DNA from: Tetrahymena elliotti 4EA
Lineage: Eukaryota; Ciliophora; Oligohymenophorea; Hymenostomatida; Tetrahymenidae
NCBI GenBank assembly: GCA_000231825.2
Contig: JH720306.1
Coordinates: forward strand, 229,784 to 293,783
DNA length: 64,000 bases
Direction of reading: 5' to 3'
Shown: piece after piece, positions 10,504 through 23,499 of the stretch
How positions within the stretch are numbered: the stretch's first letter is position 1
Layout of the letters: each line of letters starts with the position of its first letter
Program-made: the position numbers and the translations under genes
Notes under the pieces: model-generated
The model's input: only the letters and a program-made list of their open reading frames with translations
What the model was told of the DNA's origin: nothing
Database searches by the model: none

Positions 10504-11940
10504 ATGAATTTCGATGAGAATAAATATTAAAACTTAAAGTAAATTTTAGAAGGAAATGAAATTAATCTGTTTCATAATGCAGATTAATACAAGCTTCAGC
10601 CAGAAAAGCCAAAAAGCAAAGTTCGCCTCTACATTAATGATAGTAAAGAAAGACGCGATTCCGAAGATATTATTGGCAATAACTATGACTCAGGCTTAAT
10701 GAATGAAAAAACAAGAATGAGCGATCATAAGAGCTTGAAACAGCTCAGCTCTACAAAAAGTAAGCTAAATTATAATAGCAGTTCTCATTTGTTTGATTTA
10801 GGCGATGAGACTACATAAACATTAGAAGAATAATAAAGAAATAAAAATTCACTCAGTTAAAACAAATACAAATAATTTATTAAAAATGTCAATCATATGT
10901 CAAAAAAGATAAATTTTTTACACACTGATTCATAAGTAACACCAGTGGGTAGCGCAACAGCTTTATTCAAGGGTAAATTGTCTAATGAATTAAGATAAAT
11001 CTCTTAGTAATCTTCAAGAAAACTAAATGAAAAGATAAAAGATAATATTAATGTGAGGTTATTAAATTAATCTGGAGCACTATTTCATAAGCAGAAGCAA
11101 CAAAAGTAGAATTTAACATAGACTTTGAATACATAATCTAATAGCTAATCACCTGTAAAGAGGGTTTTTAAAGATTAATTGAAAATAAATACAGAAGGAA
11201 CTGTTCAGATTAAGAGCTTAAAGAATATTCCTTCACCTAAGACATTGAGAGAAGGAATATCAAAATTAACATCGCCACTATTCAAGTCATCTCATGTAGA
11301 TGTTAGATCTAGCATACTAATGACTCCCAATAAAAACCATAGAATGTCTAAGGTTTTAACTACAGAAAATAACATTACTATTTAAGATAAAAACATTTTA
11401 AGTAACTAGAAAAATATAAAAGCAGCAGATCCTTATTAATCCAATAAAATACTACTTGACCCCAACTAATAGTAGCAATAATTGCACCTAAGATAAAAAT
11501 CATAGAAAGCAATAACTACAGTAAACACTTTCAGCAGCTTCAACTTCAATTCCTACCAACAGTTACCAGAATTAAACAGAGACGAAATGATTGAAAACTT
11601 TAAAAACACTTTAAATTTAATTGACACAAATGAAATGAAAAAATATGACTTTAATGGAACAGCTATAAACCTAGAAACATAAAAAGAATAGAAAAAAGTA
11701 GAAAAGCCTTGCATATTCAAGCCAAACGTTCGTAATTAATTCCTTTAAAAGTTTATCAAAATTCTTCAAATGCTACTGTTACACTTATTTTTATGTAACA
11801 CATCCACTCCCACAAAAAACACCGAGTTTGATTTTTTAAGATATCAATTAATATTTAGAAATTATTAATTAAAATCTTAGCTTTTTCTTCATAGATTATT
11901 TTAATTAAAATTTACTTATTCAATCCTCACTTTTTACTGA
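10504..11940 (+). CDS. Unrecognised Ser/Lys/Gln-rich protein, 478 aa
   Basis: One uninterrupted frame runs from ATG 10504 to TGA 11938-11940, far longer than chance allows. The start MNFDENKYQNLKQILEG follows a GC-poor leader, and no upstream ATG is in frame. The product is hydrophilic and basic, rich in Ser, Asn, Lys and Gln, with many Ser-Pro and Thr-Pro pairs around residues 210-290 (for example NIPSPKTLREG and RSSILMTPNK), so it may be a phosphoprotein or a cytoskeletal or nuclear protein with little fixed structure. A short hydrophobic stretch, ILQMLLLHLFLC, lies near residue 420, and the tail after it is less convincing as protein. No domain or homologue is recognised, and no intron is needed. 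Confidence 0.7.
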
Positions 11941-12813
11941 TTTTCAATCTCTCAATTTTAAAAAATCTTTAATCTTCAAAATACTTTCAAAAGTAAGATT
12001 AAAAAATCAAAAGCAGTAAATATTTTAGATATTTGGTTCAATTGCAGAAAAATAAAACTGTTGAAATAAATACCAATAATTTATCTGCGTCACATTTTTT
12101 CTCCTTTTTTGAGCAAAAAATAATAAATTTGTATTTTTTAAAAGTCAATCAAGAAAAATAAATACAAAAAATATTTAATTTTATTCAGAGAAAAGTATTA
12201 TGAGCTACAAGAAATATAAATCTATTTATTGAATTAATCTATGAATATAAATACAAAAGAATTTACTTTAAACCAAGATAGATATATCTTTTTAAATATC
12301 TAAAATTTGTTTTATTTATCTAAATTTTGAAAAAATAGTCATCAAAATTTTCTTCTGAATTGATATTTTTTAAGATCTAAAAGAAAAGCATGAATTTGCT
12401 TTAATTGAAAAGCTAATATAGAAAGAGGAAATTTTCTATAATTACATTAAATATTAATGAATGAGAAACAAAATTGTTTATATTAATAAACGAATAAGGT
12501 GATAGATATTTTATTTTGGGTATTAATAAAAAATTTATTTTATTAATATTCACATTCATCATTATATTTTACATTTATCATGATATTTTTACTTTACACT
12601 ATCGTTGTATTTCACATCCATCATTATATTTTATATTTTTTGGATTACCAATAATATTATTATTTGAACCCTAAAAATGAAGTAAAAATAATGGAAATTT
12701 TTCTAAGTGGAGATTTATGCCTAAAATGGGCTCAAACAAACAGAGACCTACCATAAAGCTTAAAATCAATAAATATTGATTTTTCTAAGATAATAATAAT
12801 TTACTTTTAAAAA
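11941..12813. other. Intergenic, with a short ~21 bp tandem repeat
   Basis: AT-rich and without a gene. At about 12549-12630 four imperfect copies of a ~21 bp unit of the type CACATTCATCATTATATTT occur in tandem. A coding-looking stretch at 12686-12790 (an ATG frame runs into the gene at 12814) could be a 5' extension of that gene, but the evidence is weak. Confidence 0.4.
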
Positions 12814-14794
12814 ATGAAAAAAATATTCAATTTAATTAAGTTTTTTCATTAGATTTTAAGTTAAATTTATTTTTTATTATTAGCTTCAAATGAATAGGTA
12901 TTGAAAGTAGGGAAAACTAATTACTTATATTTAGGAGTAAATGACTTCACATATTTTTGTATTAGAGTAAAAGGATAGTAGAGTCCTTTAAGGGTTAAGA
13001 TTGGCTAAGATAAGATATTAAATTATAAAATAATGGTGAGCAAAGAATTTCCAACTCCTAATCAGTTTAATTGTGATTACAATCTTTAGGGAAACTCTTT
13101 TTCATTTGAGTCAGACAATAGTAGTGGATATTTTACTAATTAAGACTATTTCTATTTTTCAATTTATTCTAATGATGAAGCAATTATTAGATTAAGCATA
13201 ACTTTTGGTACTGTATATGAAAGTATCAAAACTATGAGAGAGTATAAAGATACTAATTAAAATAATTAAAATCCTACAGAAGTATAAACTAATAAATAGG
13301 AAATTAAATTATCATGCTACGCTCTTTCAAATGATCAATTAAAAGAAGAAGTTAAGTATATATTAGAAAAAAGGAGAAGAAAATTAGGCATGACAGGACC
13401 TGAGTAGAACATGCTAAAGAAAAATATAGATAATTTAAAAGAAGAAAATATGTAAGAGATGACAGTAAGAAAGAGGCATTTTCTTGAATCTAAAAAATAA
13501 AAAATTATACAAGCATAAACAATTAAAAATCATCTTTTAGAAAATCACATTCACCAATTGGCTTAATTATAAGAAGATAAAGTAAATTAATCAAATTATA
13601 TATAAAATCAACAAAAATAACTTACTAACTAACTAATTAATTAGGAAAGGATTAAACAGGAAAAGATTTTAAAATAGTTTATTGAAATTAGATAATTTAA
13701 GAAAAAGACCTTTGATTTTATATGGCTAACAACGATATATATGGTTTTGGCAACTAAGAAATTAGCAGTTAAATTATAAAAGCATAAAGAAAGATAAAGA
13801 CTAATGAGAGATATGGCATTTTCCTTACTTCGTCCATTCTTTAGATACAAAACTAAATCAAGAAAAGTAAAATTTTTGTCTTTTTTGAATTAAAAATTAA
13901 TTTTAATTTTGTTTTTACAGATCGGAGGATAGAATATTTATGTAAGAGCTGTTTTAGAGTCTAAGTAAGTTTTAGATACATATGTTAACATAAAGAAGAA
14001 GAAAGTCAAAGCTGAAGCATAAAAGGCTTTAATTTCAGTGCTAAGATAAAATGCTTAAAGACATGAAAGCATCTAAAAAATGTTAATATATATTTCTTCT
14101 AGCAAAAAAATAATTAAAAAATTTATAATCTACCATCAAAGAATAGTTAACTTTAAAAAACTTTTGTATAGATTCTGGGACAAATACTATTTTGAAGTAA
14201 TAGGGGATATTATTGAAGTAAAAGTAGACTAAGCAACACAAAAAAATTCTTCTCTTACAAAAAGAGTCATTCAAAATGTCTACTAATCATTTAATCACAT
14301 AGACTATAAAAGATAAGCTTTAAAGAAATATTTCGATTAAATTATGTCAAATTATAAGGAAAGGATTCAAGAACAAATAAAAAAACACTCTACTTCTATC
14401 TACTTGACTGAATAGGCACTATCTTAAAAAACTGTCCAAGAAGTAATTTAAATAGTTTTTAAATTTTCTCATCAAAAATGTATATATTTATTAAAAGAAA
14501 AAAGATCAAGAAGTGAATAGTTCTTAAAGTATCTAATCAGCTTATAAAGAGTAGTAGAACACTTAATAAACTAAATCAAGTTTTTATATAACCAATTAAG
14601 ATAATTCATTCCAAAAAGAAGAAGAGAAAAAATCACAAAGTAAATTTTAAAATAGTAAATAGGAAGAAAATAGATTGTTTGTATTACCTTCCTATGATCA
14701 ATTCAAATCAATCTTATACGAAGCAGTATAGCATATTTGTGCTCAATACCCAGATTTATAGAAAAAAGTAACTATTAAATATCAACCGATTTGA
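12814..14794 (+). CDS. Unrecognised 623 aa protein: beta-rich N-terminus and basic helical body
   Basis: Three exons (12814-13866, 13921-14442, 14498-14794) are joined by 54 and 55 bp phase 0 introns. The second intron is needed to move from the KTVQE frame to the KKDQEVNSSQ frame and reach the coherent ending KKVTIKYQPI. Residues ~25-125 are rich in Tyr, Phe, Gly and Asn with alternating hydrophobics (NYLYLGVNDFTYFCIRVKG), suggesting a beta-sandwich. Residues ~170-450 are basic, Gln/Lys-rich helices. The C-terminus is Gln/Ser-rich with a final ordered segment (LFVLPSYDQFKSILYEAVQH). The start chosen gives a hydrophobic N-terminus that could be a signal peptide, but the same frame is open further upstream, so the start is uncertain. 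No family is recognised. Confidence 0.7.
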
Positions 14795-15674
14795 ATTGAT
14801 ATCTTGTTGCTTCTTCAATATTCAAAAATATTATTTTACTAACAAACAAACTAATCCAAAAATTATTGTAATTTTTACAATTTAAAGATAAAAAAATTTA
14901 TGTTTATAAATATTCAATTTATCAATTAATATTGATTGTTTCAATTATTTATTTTTTAATATCTCAACCATTTCCCTATTTGTTTCTTGTAAAAAGAAAT
15001 TTATTGTAATAAATAATTATTTACATTTTTTTAAAATATTTAAATTGCTTTTCTCTTTTATCAATATATAAGAATTAAATTTTTATATCTCAATTACTTT
15101 TCTATTTTTTTCTTAATAAAAGAAGTTATTTCTTAATATTATACAAATAAAATATGACATGAATGAATATTATTAATTTTTTTACATCTCAACCAATTCT
15201 ATTTACCTTGTGCTATCAGGAAAATTTTTTCAAAATGTAATTTCTAATTTTTAGATAATATCAATTAATTTTCTATTTGCTTCTTGAGATATTTACAGAG
15301 AGTAAATAATTTTTGAGTATTTAATAATTTATTAATATCTCAATCATTCTTATATTTGTAGCATTGTATCAGAAAATATATAAAAAGTTATTACAAATTG
15401 ATATAAATAATTTTTCTATTGCTTATTTATCCTAAAAGAACATATTTGTAAGTAATTATTTATTTTTAAAATCACAAAATTTTTTCACTTTTTTAATTTT
15501 TTGATCAATTAATTACTCTTTTTACATTTTGTTAATTTGATTAACTAAAATAAATATTAAAATATGTTTTAGATTTTATAAACTAAATCGATTTCAATTA
15601 AAAGATTAAGAATAATTGTATTTTAAAAATTAATCTAATTTGATTATAAAAATGTATTACAAAATATTAGATAA
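14795..15674. repeat. Intergenic, degenerate ~110 bp repeats between convergent genes
   Basis: Between the ends of two convergent genes, about 14930-15480 carries loosely repeated units of roughly 100-120 bp built around the phrase ATCTCAACCATTT...CTATTTG (variants near 14960, 15090, 15186, 15260 and 15337). Divergence is high, so the array is old or the similarity is partly compositional. No gene is present. Confidence 0.4.
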
Positions 15675-17417
15675 TCATTTAATTAAAACAATATGACCAT
15701 CTGAACATCCACCAATAATTCCATCATCATCCAACTTTGAAATAGTTTGAACGCTAATGTTTGTTGGGAAATTAAAAATAGATGAGATATTTTTAATAGC
15801 TTCTCCTTTAATGGTTGTAACTTTATCAAGCATTTCGTTACTTCCACTTTGCTCAGTTTCATTTATTTTTTCCTCAAATTCAAATTTGAATATTTTGACA
15901 TTTTGTTCTTCTCCAAGGACACAGAACATGTCATCAGATAATTCAATCACATCAATAACTGCAGAAAATTCACCTGTAAGTTGCTAATTTTATTGATTAA
16001 ATTAAAGTTTAATAGAAATTGGTTTAATTTATCAAAATTACAGTAATAACAGTTAAGTCTGACAAGTTCCACAAAACAATTTTTCCTTACTCATCGACTG
16101 AAACCAAAGTATTGAGTCCTTTCAAGTATCTTAGGAGCTAAATTTTACTAGTGTGACCATTCAAGGCTTAAACAACTTTCGTGTCCTCCCACATTTTTAT
16201 TTTACCATCTTCACCACCACATGTAACAAATCTATTGTAACCTATTTTTTCAATACTGTAAATAGTTCCTTGGTGAGGATCTAATTAAACAGATAAGGCT
16301 TCATCTTAACTCAAGCTCCAAATATGAATATTTTTGTCAAGTCCACCTGAAACAAATGTATCTTCGCTTATTGCTTTTAAAGCTAAGATAGGTTCATTGT
16401 GCCCACTAAATTATTTGACTATAGTACCTATTAATTATTATAAAACATTAATTAATTAGAAGTCTTTCTTATGTATATTTTAATTTATTTATTACCATTT
16501 TGGATATCATAAACATAAATCTTGTAATCTGATGAGGATATAACAACTAAATCTTCAGAGAGGTTATCAGCTTAAACTATTTTATGGCTATGCTAGATTG
16601 TCTTAGTAATGTTAAATGAGAAATCTAGTATATGCATTTTGGCGTCATCTGAGAAGGTCATAAACCTACTGTTTGTTAAAAGTAGGATTTTACGGATTGA
16701 ACTAGTATGAGCAGGTTATTCTTCATTTATTTTAACAACTTTTTGAGTAAAGTTTTCAAGACTAAAATTATTAGGTTAGTTTGCTTAGAATGATGTTGAA
16801 AAAGTTTGTAAAGATTCAACAACTTCATTAAAGTAAGTTTTAATCTTTGAGAGATGATCATTGAATTAATTGCTAATCAATAGACGTTTGTTTTTTTCTT
16901 TTTCAATAGTTGTTTCCATGTACTGACTTTAGTTATAGAGTTACAATGAGAGTTCACTTAACTCATCTTCACAGAATAAAAATCTGCAAAAGAGTAATCT
17001 GTTAGAGAGTAATCTAATTTTTTAATTGAATTCATTCAATGTACGGCTGCTAAAATTATGCTCAATTATTCTAATTTGCTTTTAAATTGAATATTCAAGA
17101 TTATCAATTTGAGTCTTCATTTAACTTCTTATATCAGCGAATAAGCCTTCTGTTGCATTTCTTATTTCCGTAATTTATTAGAGTTCTCTAAATTTAGTTT
17201 ATCTTTCAGGGCATCTTTTTTTTACAACATTTTCATATTCTATTAACTTCTTTACTTAATGTTATCCATGAGGAGCATCTAAAAAGCAATCACCACATCC
17301 GAATTTAACTTTTTCTTAGCAATTAGGGTCTATGCAATACCAGTTAGGTCTTTATGTAGGATGGTGAATGCAATTTCTTTATTATTTTGCAACGTTATCA
17401 TTACCAGTTTGATCCAT
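15675..17417 (-). CDS. B-box zinc-finger, coiled-coil, WD40 repeat protein
   Basis: Three exons, in order of translation 17417-16496, 16427-16042 and 15983-15675, are joined by 68 and 58 bp introns and give 538 aa. Residues 16-53 hold C-x2-H-x8-C-x4-C-x7-C-x2-C-x5-H-x2-H, the ligand pattern of a B-box type zinc finger. Residues ~75-230 are helical and coiled-coil-like. From ~240 to the end there are about six WD40 blades, each ending in variants of WD (for example KIYVYD, NIHIWS, KIKMWED and KIVLWN), with the usual GH about 25-30 residues before. The order B-box, coiled coil, beta-propeller is TRIM-like without an N-terminal RING, so this is more likely a scaffold than an E3 ligase. A second protein of this design lies at 61016-63716. 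The stop is TGA at 15675-15677. Confidence 0.85.
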
Positions 17418-18245
17418 TTCTGCCTATTTAATTTTTTACTTTTTAACTTGAATAATCGTAATTTATTTTTTTATTAAAAAATAAGTATGAATTGATATCT
17501 CCAATTATCTTTCTAAAGGATATTTTCTGATAGCATTTCATACCTTAACTCTTTAAATATAGCTTAAGCCTCAAGATTTTATATTATTCTCAAATATTTG
17601 ATATCAAAATGTTTGTATATACATGGGTTTATTTGTATTATTTTCACTTATAAAAAATATCACCAAATTAATTTAATTTATGGCCAACAGTTCCTTGTTC
17701 ATTTTATCCCTGATCAGAATATTCTTTCCTTTTTTTTTCCATAATTCATTCCAAAATTATAGTTTAGAAACAATATTAATAAATAAGATTTATAATTCTG
17801 ATTTTATTCTTCTTCGACAAATTTATTATTTCACTAATTTCTTAAAAAAAAATTAAATTAATTTTTTTTAATTTTGTAAAAAAATGCTTTGGGGTGAAAA
17901 GAAAAAAAATGATGAAATAAATTAAATTATTTTTTAATAAAAAAAATGAAAGATATTCAATAAAGTTATTTATTTAATTAATTTATATCCACCAATCAAT
18001 TATTAACTTATGCAAATATAATATGTAATGATTAATTATTTTCTTGATACATTAATAAAAATATGGCTAAAAAGTTGATAATTAATTAATAAATTTAATT
18101 GAGGTTGTGTCGCTAAGAATAAATATAATTGATTAGACTTATCAATTATTAAACAAATATTTCAATCAAATCAAGAATATTATTGCATACTAACTAACTA
18201 AATAAATTTATTAGCTATAAACACATTAATTTAAGAAAGCATTAA
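17418..18245. other. Intergenic between divergent genes
   Basis: The region lies between two divergently transcribed genes and so should contain both promoters. It is AT-rich with poly(A) and poly(T) runs near 17750-17950. No structured element or extra gene was identified. Confidence 0.5.
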
Positions 18246-19884
18246 ATGAATAACTCGTTATATGGAACATTTTGCTAGTCACCATTTGCCAAACAACACA
18301 CTAATGTAAGTAGATTGAACAGCTCACTTATAGAATTCAGAAAATCAAATTCGAATACATAACCAGATGAATTAGAATACTATAGTGCTCCTAAAAACTA
18401 TTCATCAAGTAACAATTAATTATCTAACAATTTAATAAAATTAAAGTTATTTTTATCAAAAATATAGGGGTTTCTAGAAAAGATGTTTATCCAAACCATT
18501 ATGGGAATGAATTATAAACAAAAATTTCAGGTTATTTTAAATGTGTCATTAAAAACAGCATTTATAAAATTATTTAAAAATGTTAATAGGATCATATAAT
18601 ACAATGGAAAGTAGCTTTTATAAATATATCAGAAGTATCAGTAATTAATAAAAGCTTTATGATGAAAGTGCATAAAAAAATGAATAAAAAATGATAAAAT
18701 TGGATCAAATGATTTAAAAATGTTAAAATAACAAACTTGCTCATCTTGAAAAAAAACAAAAAAAAGCAAAAACCTTTATTTAACATTCAAGCGATACCAA
18801 AGCAAAATATATAGAAGTATAAATTATTAAGTAAAAATACAAATATGATTTCACATAAGCTTGTTTTAATTATAAACTTAGTTAACTTAAGAGATGGTTG
18901 AATTATAAAAGAAGCAAATTCAAGATTTAAAAAACAATCAAATAGAATATATTAAAAAAAAGGAGGAAAAGCAATAAGCATAGTTTGCAATAAGAATACC
19001 TTAGGAATAAAGAATATCCTACATAAGGTAAAGGAATAGAGTCTAAGAAGAAAATGTAAAATCATAAAGATTGAACATAATTTATAAATATGTATTAATG
19101 TAATAATAAAGTAAATTTTAGACCAAAATGAAAAAGAAGGAGAGAAGTTAGAAGAAAAGCTTTAAGTTGTTGAATAAAGATATGAGTAAATAATGAAAGA
19201 TAAAAAGTAAAAGTTGTAGAAATCAAATGAAAAGTTTGAAAAAATAAAGAAAATAGCAGATGCTAAAATTTAAAATATTAATGATTACTATATAAATAAA
19301 TTTGCAAAATCAATGGACAACAGCTCAAAGCATCAGGTAAATATTCTTAACAAAACAAACAAACAAAGTTAACCTTTTTATTAAATTAATCAAAGTAATA
19401 AGTTAATTTATCTTTTGAGAAGACCTTTTAAAAGAAAAAGCAAACTGAGATAGAAAAAATAAATCAAAATAGAGATAAAAAAGACACTATGAATTAAACT
19501 TTTACAGATAAGTTACATAATTGCAGCTGTTCTTCTAAAGCAGTAAATTTTTTATATCTAGCCAGAGATTGATATATTTTTTATAATAGAGTTCTCCTCG
19601 TAAGTATTTCAGATTAAGCAGCAGAATGAGTGTTGACGAAAAAATGTTATAGGTTAATCTCAATAAATAAATGTTAAGAGAAGCTAGAGTAATTAATTAT
19701 ATCAAAAAGTTTAAAAATTGTATTTACATTGTAATATTAGGAATCATTTAACCAGGATATACTAGATAAACACACATAATATTCTTTAACAAACAGCATA
19801 AGTAGAACTGTTGGTTCAACAATGAATAATTTTAGAAGAAGGGCTATGTTTTTAACAAAAGAGGATTATAAATTTAAATCATGA
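18246..19884 (+). CDS. Coiled-coil protein, 413 aa, eight exons
   Basis: Exons 18246-18408, 18468-18530, 18590-18816, 18882-19055, 19112-19336, 19396-19542, 19590-19688 and 19741-19884 are joined by introns of 59, 59, 65, 56, 59, 47 and 52 bp; the frame is kept throughout. The N-terminal ~75 residues are Ser/Asn-rich and probably disordered. Residues ~100-310 are strongly charged helix (for example KKQIQDLKNNQIEYIKKKEE and LEEKLQVVEQRYEQIMKD) typical of a long coiled coil. The C-terminus is Ser/Arg-rich (CSCSSKASSPRKYFRLSSR), with possible phosphorylation sites. No named domain is seen. Such proteins in ciliates are often basal-body, cortical or axonemal parts, but that is only a guess. It is the first of three collinear genes for low-complexity proteins. 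Confidence 0.8.
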
Positions 19885-20362
19885 ATAATACCAGTCATCA
19901 TTAATTTATTATTTATATATTTATAATATGTTTACTACACTAAATTGTATTTATTCAATTGTTTAAATATATCAATTTAATGTTGAAATAGCCTATGGAG
20001 TAAATAACAAATTTTTCTTTTTTAGAGGGAGTCATTTGAATGATTTAGAAAACAAAATTGATTTGTGAAACTGGAAATAAAGATTTTAAAATTGATTGAA
20101 GTAGATGGTTAAGAATGATTATGATAATAACTAAATACTTTTGGAGATGTATAAGTTATGGTTATAAATAAATATTTTTTTATTATCTTTTTTGTTAATA
20201 TTAAATTTTATGGTGATTTAAACTGTTTATAATAAAAATTGGGATTAAAGAAAAAATTTGTATTTTCGCTAATTCAATTAAGTTCTTCTAAATATTAATT
20301 TATTCTCAAAATTTTAACAAATTATTATTAAAATTAATTTAAATAGATTATTTCTAAGAATA
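19885..20362. other. Intergenic, AT-rich
   Basis: Spacer between two same-strand genes. A TTTTTTAG at about 20017-20024 looks like an intron 3' end, but the sequence after it hits TGA at once. No feature is supported. Confidence 0.4.
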
Positions 20363-22943
20363 ATGAGGGGACCTACATATATATTAAAGAAAACTCATCT
20401 TGAAAATGATGAAAAAAGGGAATACAAAACACATATTTAAAAGCTTTAAAGTATCCAGTCTTAAAAATTGAAGGGAGAGGTCAAAAGAAGTATTTCAGTG
20501 GATAAAAAGCTACTTGAAGACAAGGAGAAAAAGGTAGTTTAAAACAGATTATTCAAAGAAGAACAACTAAAAAGGGAGCAAAAATTAGAAAACAAAGCTC
20601 TTATTGCCAAATTGGAAGAAATTTAGAAAGGGAAATTTTCAATTATGAGAAATATTAAGGATTAGAGCTTCAAAGAGTCTGTATTCTACTTATCTTCAAA
20701 CCCTATTTTAAAATCTGGAAATAACTTTAATCCAAACAAAACAAATAGTAGGTAAAGAACAATGACTGCAAATACAGAATCAAGTAGAAATATTGGCAAC
20801 TAAAATACTTATTACAAAAATAGTGGGGACTAGAATGATAAATATCCTTAAACTGCTAATTTTTTTGGAAATAATTATAGTAATGATAATACTTACAAAA
20901 ATAGTAGCAGATCATAAAGCAATTTAGGAAATTATTAAGGCAATCCCAATCAAGTTTACAATGCTAATTAATAAACATTTAGTGGGGGTAATTCTAATTA
21001 TGGAGGCACTTCATATAGTTAATCTTCTAATAACATTCCGAATTCCACTAATGGATTTAATAAAAACAAAGAAAACGATCCTTAGACTTTCTATAAATAT
21101 AGTCTATAAAGAGCTTTAAAAACAGAAGGAAACGTAGAATAGCCAGATGATAATAATCAAAATATATACTTGAAGAATGATTTAAACAGTTAAAGAGGCT
21201 AAAGCAATCCTAACTCCTAAAATCAGCCAAATGTAATGAAAGATCATAATTATAATAATTATGATAAAGATTAAAATAACCCTAATTTAAATGGAAATCC
21301 TAATCATTATAACTTCAATAATGAACGTAGTAGCCCTAATTTTAATGGTAATCAAAACAATCATGAAGCATTAAGAGATTATCCTAGATATTCAAATAAT
21401 TAAAGCAATTCTAATTTTTACAAAAATAATCCAAATATGATAAAAAATTATGAATTTTATAATCCGAGTGAAGATTAATTGCTTGGAGATGATGATACTT
21501 ATAGGAATGGATACTCAGATAATGAAAGGATAAAATCATTAAGCAGAGATGGTAAAAGAAGAAGAATAAACTCATCAATTAATCTTGCTCAACTAAATAA
21601 GCATGTGAGTGCATCAATTGAAAGACAGAAAGAACAAGAAAGGATAGCTTTTGAAAACAATAAAATAGTTCAAAGAATGATGAAACTCCCACCAGTTGTG
21701 CCTACTAAATCTAATTTAAAAAAAGAATTTTCCAAATAAAAGAAACTAATGAAACAAATATCTAAATTTCATGAATTTAAAGAGAGGAAAGTTCCTTCAT
21801 TTGGTAAAAATAAAAAAAATGAAAATACCAATATGTAAGGTCTGCTTGATGGAATTCCTTTAGATGAAAATAACTAGGAATTGATGGATTAACGTATACA
21901 TCTTGTTATTAATATGAAAGAGATTGCCTTTGTTAACTTTTTACCTATTTCATCTGAAACTGAAAAGTATTTTATGGAAATATAGGCTTCTATTCATGAA
22001 ATAAGAAGAACTAATCCAGAAGTATATTCAGATTTCTCCAAATCTGTTATTAATGAATTCTTCTATCTGAGAGAAATAAAACAAAACAGAATTATCTACA
22101 TAGGTCTATATAAATGGACACCTTTAGACAATAGTGAACATTTTTTAGGAGATTTCGAATTAGATTTAACTCCATATTATCTTTAATCAGGAGTTCACTA
22201 AGTAATTTCTTTTTTTATGTTAAGATTAATTCTAATTTAAATATTTATACACTTAATAGATACATTATGATCTTAGAAACTTCAAATAAATGCACAAGCT
22301 TCCTAATTATATGGTTAAGGACATGCGTAAAAAGGGGTGGATTGATATCGAAATCAGAGTAAGAAGTAGTGTTAAATAGTATTTGATGGATATGGATATT
22401 ATTAGAAAGGATTATGGATCTTAAGATGCCAGTATAAATTTAGAAAACTAAACAAATCCAACAGAAAGAAAAAAGAATAGTGAGGAATCATTAGTTTAGT
22501 TAATAAATTCTAATTAAAATGGCTAAACAGAAAAACAATAAAAACTATAATAGCTAAAATATTAGATGAATCCAAAGCAAAAGGGAATTTCTTCATTTAA
22601 CAGTTAGAATACTAGCTTAAACCAAGGAAATAAAGTAAATGGTATTCAGTAGAAACAAAACTCAAATTAATCTTACAATAGCTTTAATACACTTAACAAC
22701 ACATAATAAAATATTACAAAAGTATCCAAAGGAGTTAATAATAACCTTGACTAATAAAAAGATAAAATAAATTAACAAGATGAATATGACTAAGACCATT
22801 TTGAAAAAGAAGACTCAAATACCAATAATGAAAACAATAATTCATATCTTCAACATTTTTCTGATAACGATGATGAAAAAAACAAGAAAAATAATAAATC
22901 AAAGCTACAAAATTTTGGATAAGAAGAAGAAATTGAGGTCTGA
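20363..22943 (+). CDS. Asn/Ser/Gln-rich 840 aa protein with a possible C2-like domain
   Basis: Two exons (20363-22201 and 22260-22943) are separated by a 58 bp phase 0 intron. The N-terminus MRGPTYILKKTHLEND leads into a charged helix (to ~95), then a long Asn/Ser/Tyr-rich, probably disordered region (~110-400) with phrases such as NPNLNGNPNH. Residues ~510-656 look folded: RIHLVINMKEIAFVNFLP, a long stretch ending IYIGLYKWTPLDN, then FLGDFELDLTPYYL and GWIDIEIRVRS. The spacing of beta strands, with a WxD...G-D-x-E-L-D-L...W-x-x-I turn, recalls C2 membrane-binding domains, but I cannot confirm it. The tail is again Gln/Asn-rich and acidic, ending EEEIEV. It runs head-to-tail with its neighbours, with no shared motif beyond composition. 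Confidence 0.75.
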
Positions 22944-23499
22944 AAATAATAAAAATAAGTATATTTTTGTATTATATCTATTATTCTTTATTGTAAAAAA
23001 TATTTCTCTTACTTTGAATCTTCTAAAAATTTTTTATTTTTAAAACGTTACTAAAATTATTTTCTTTTTAAATAGTACTTGTGGTCAGTCTATTTATTTA
23101 GCATTTTAAATAGAGTATCCATTTATTCTATACACACTAAGTTATAAATAATAATCCATTGCATAAATTTGATTTTATGAATGCGTAATATTAAATTAAA
23201 ATTTAATAAAATTAGTATTTAAGTTAACGAGTGGATAGAAATGAGTAATTTTAATATTAATATCTCTTTGCGATGATTATAATCTAAAAATTAAATTATA
23301 ACCTCATCTTATATTAATCAATTTTTATTTATAACTGAATGAGAAAACTAAATAGTTAAATATTATCAATCAATAAATTTATAAAAAGATAATTATTTGC
23401 TAAACAAGATAAATCAATATATTGATATTTTCTAAACAAGCATAAACCATACTTGATCTAAGTTAGAAATTGATAGAAGCAAATAAATTACATTTAAAT
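22944..23499. other. Intergenic, AT-rich
   Basis: Spacer between two same-strand genes, with no ORF, repeat or structured element recognised. The apparent standard-code ORF at 22780-23043 is mainly an out-of-frame reading of the end of the upstream gene. Confidence 0.45.

Noticed and set aside
15757..15987. Plus-strand 76 aa ORF starting MFVGKLKIDEIF
   Set aside because: Exact antisense of the last exon of the minus-strand B-box/WD40 gene, whose protein is clearly the real product.
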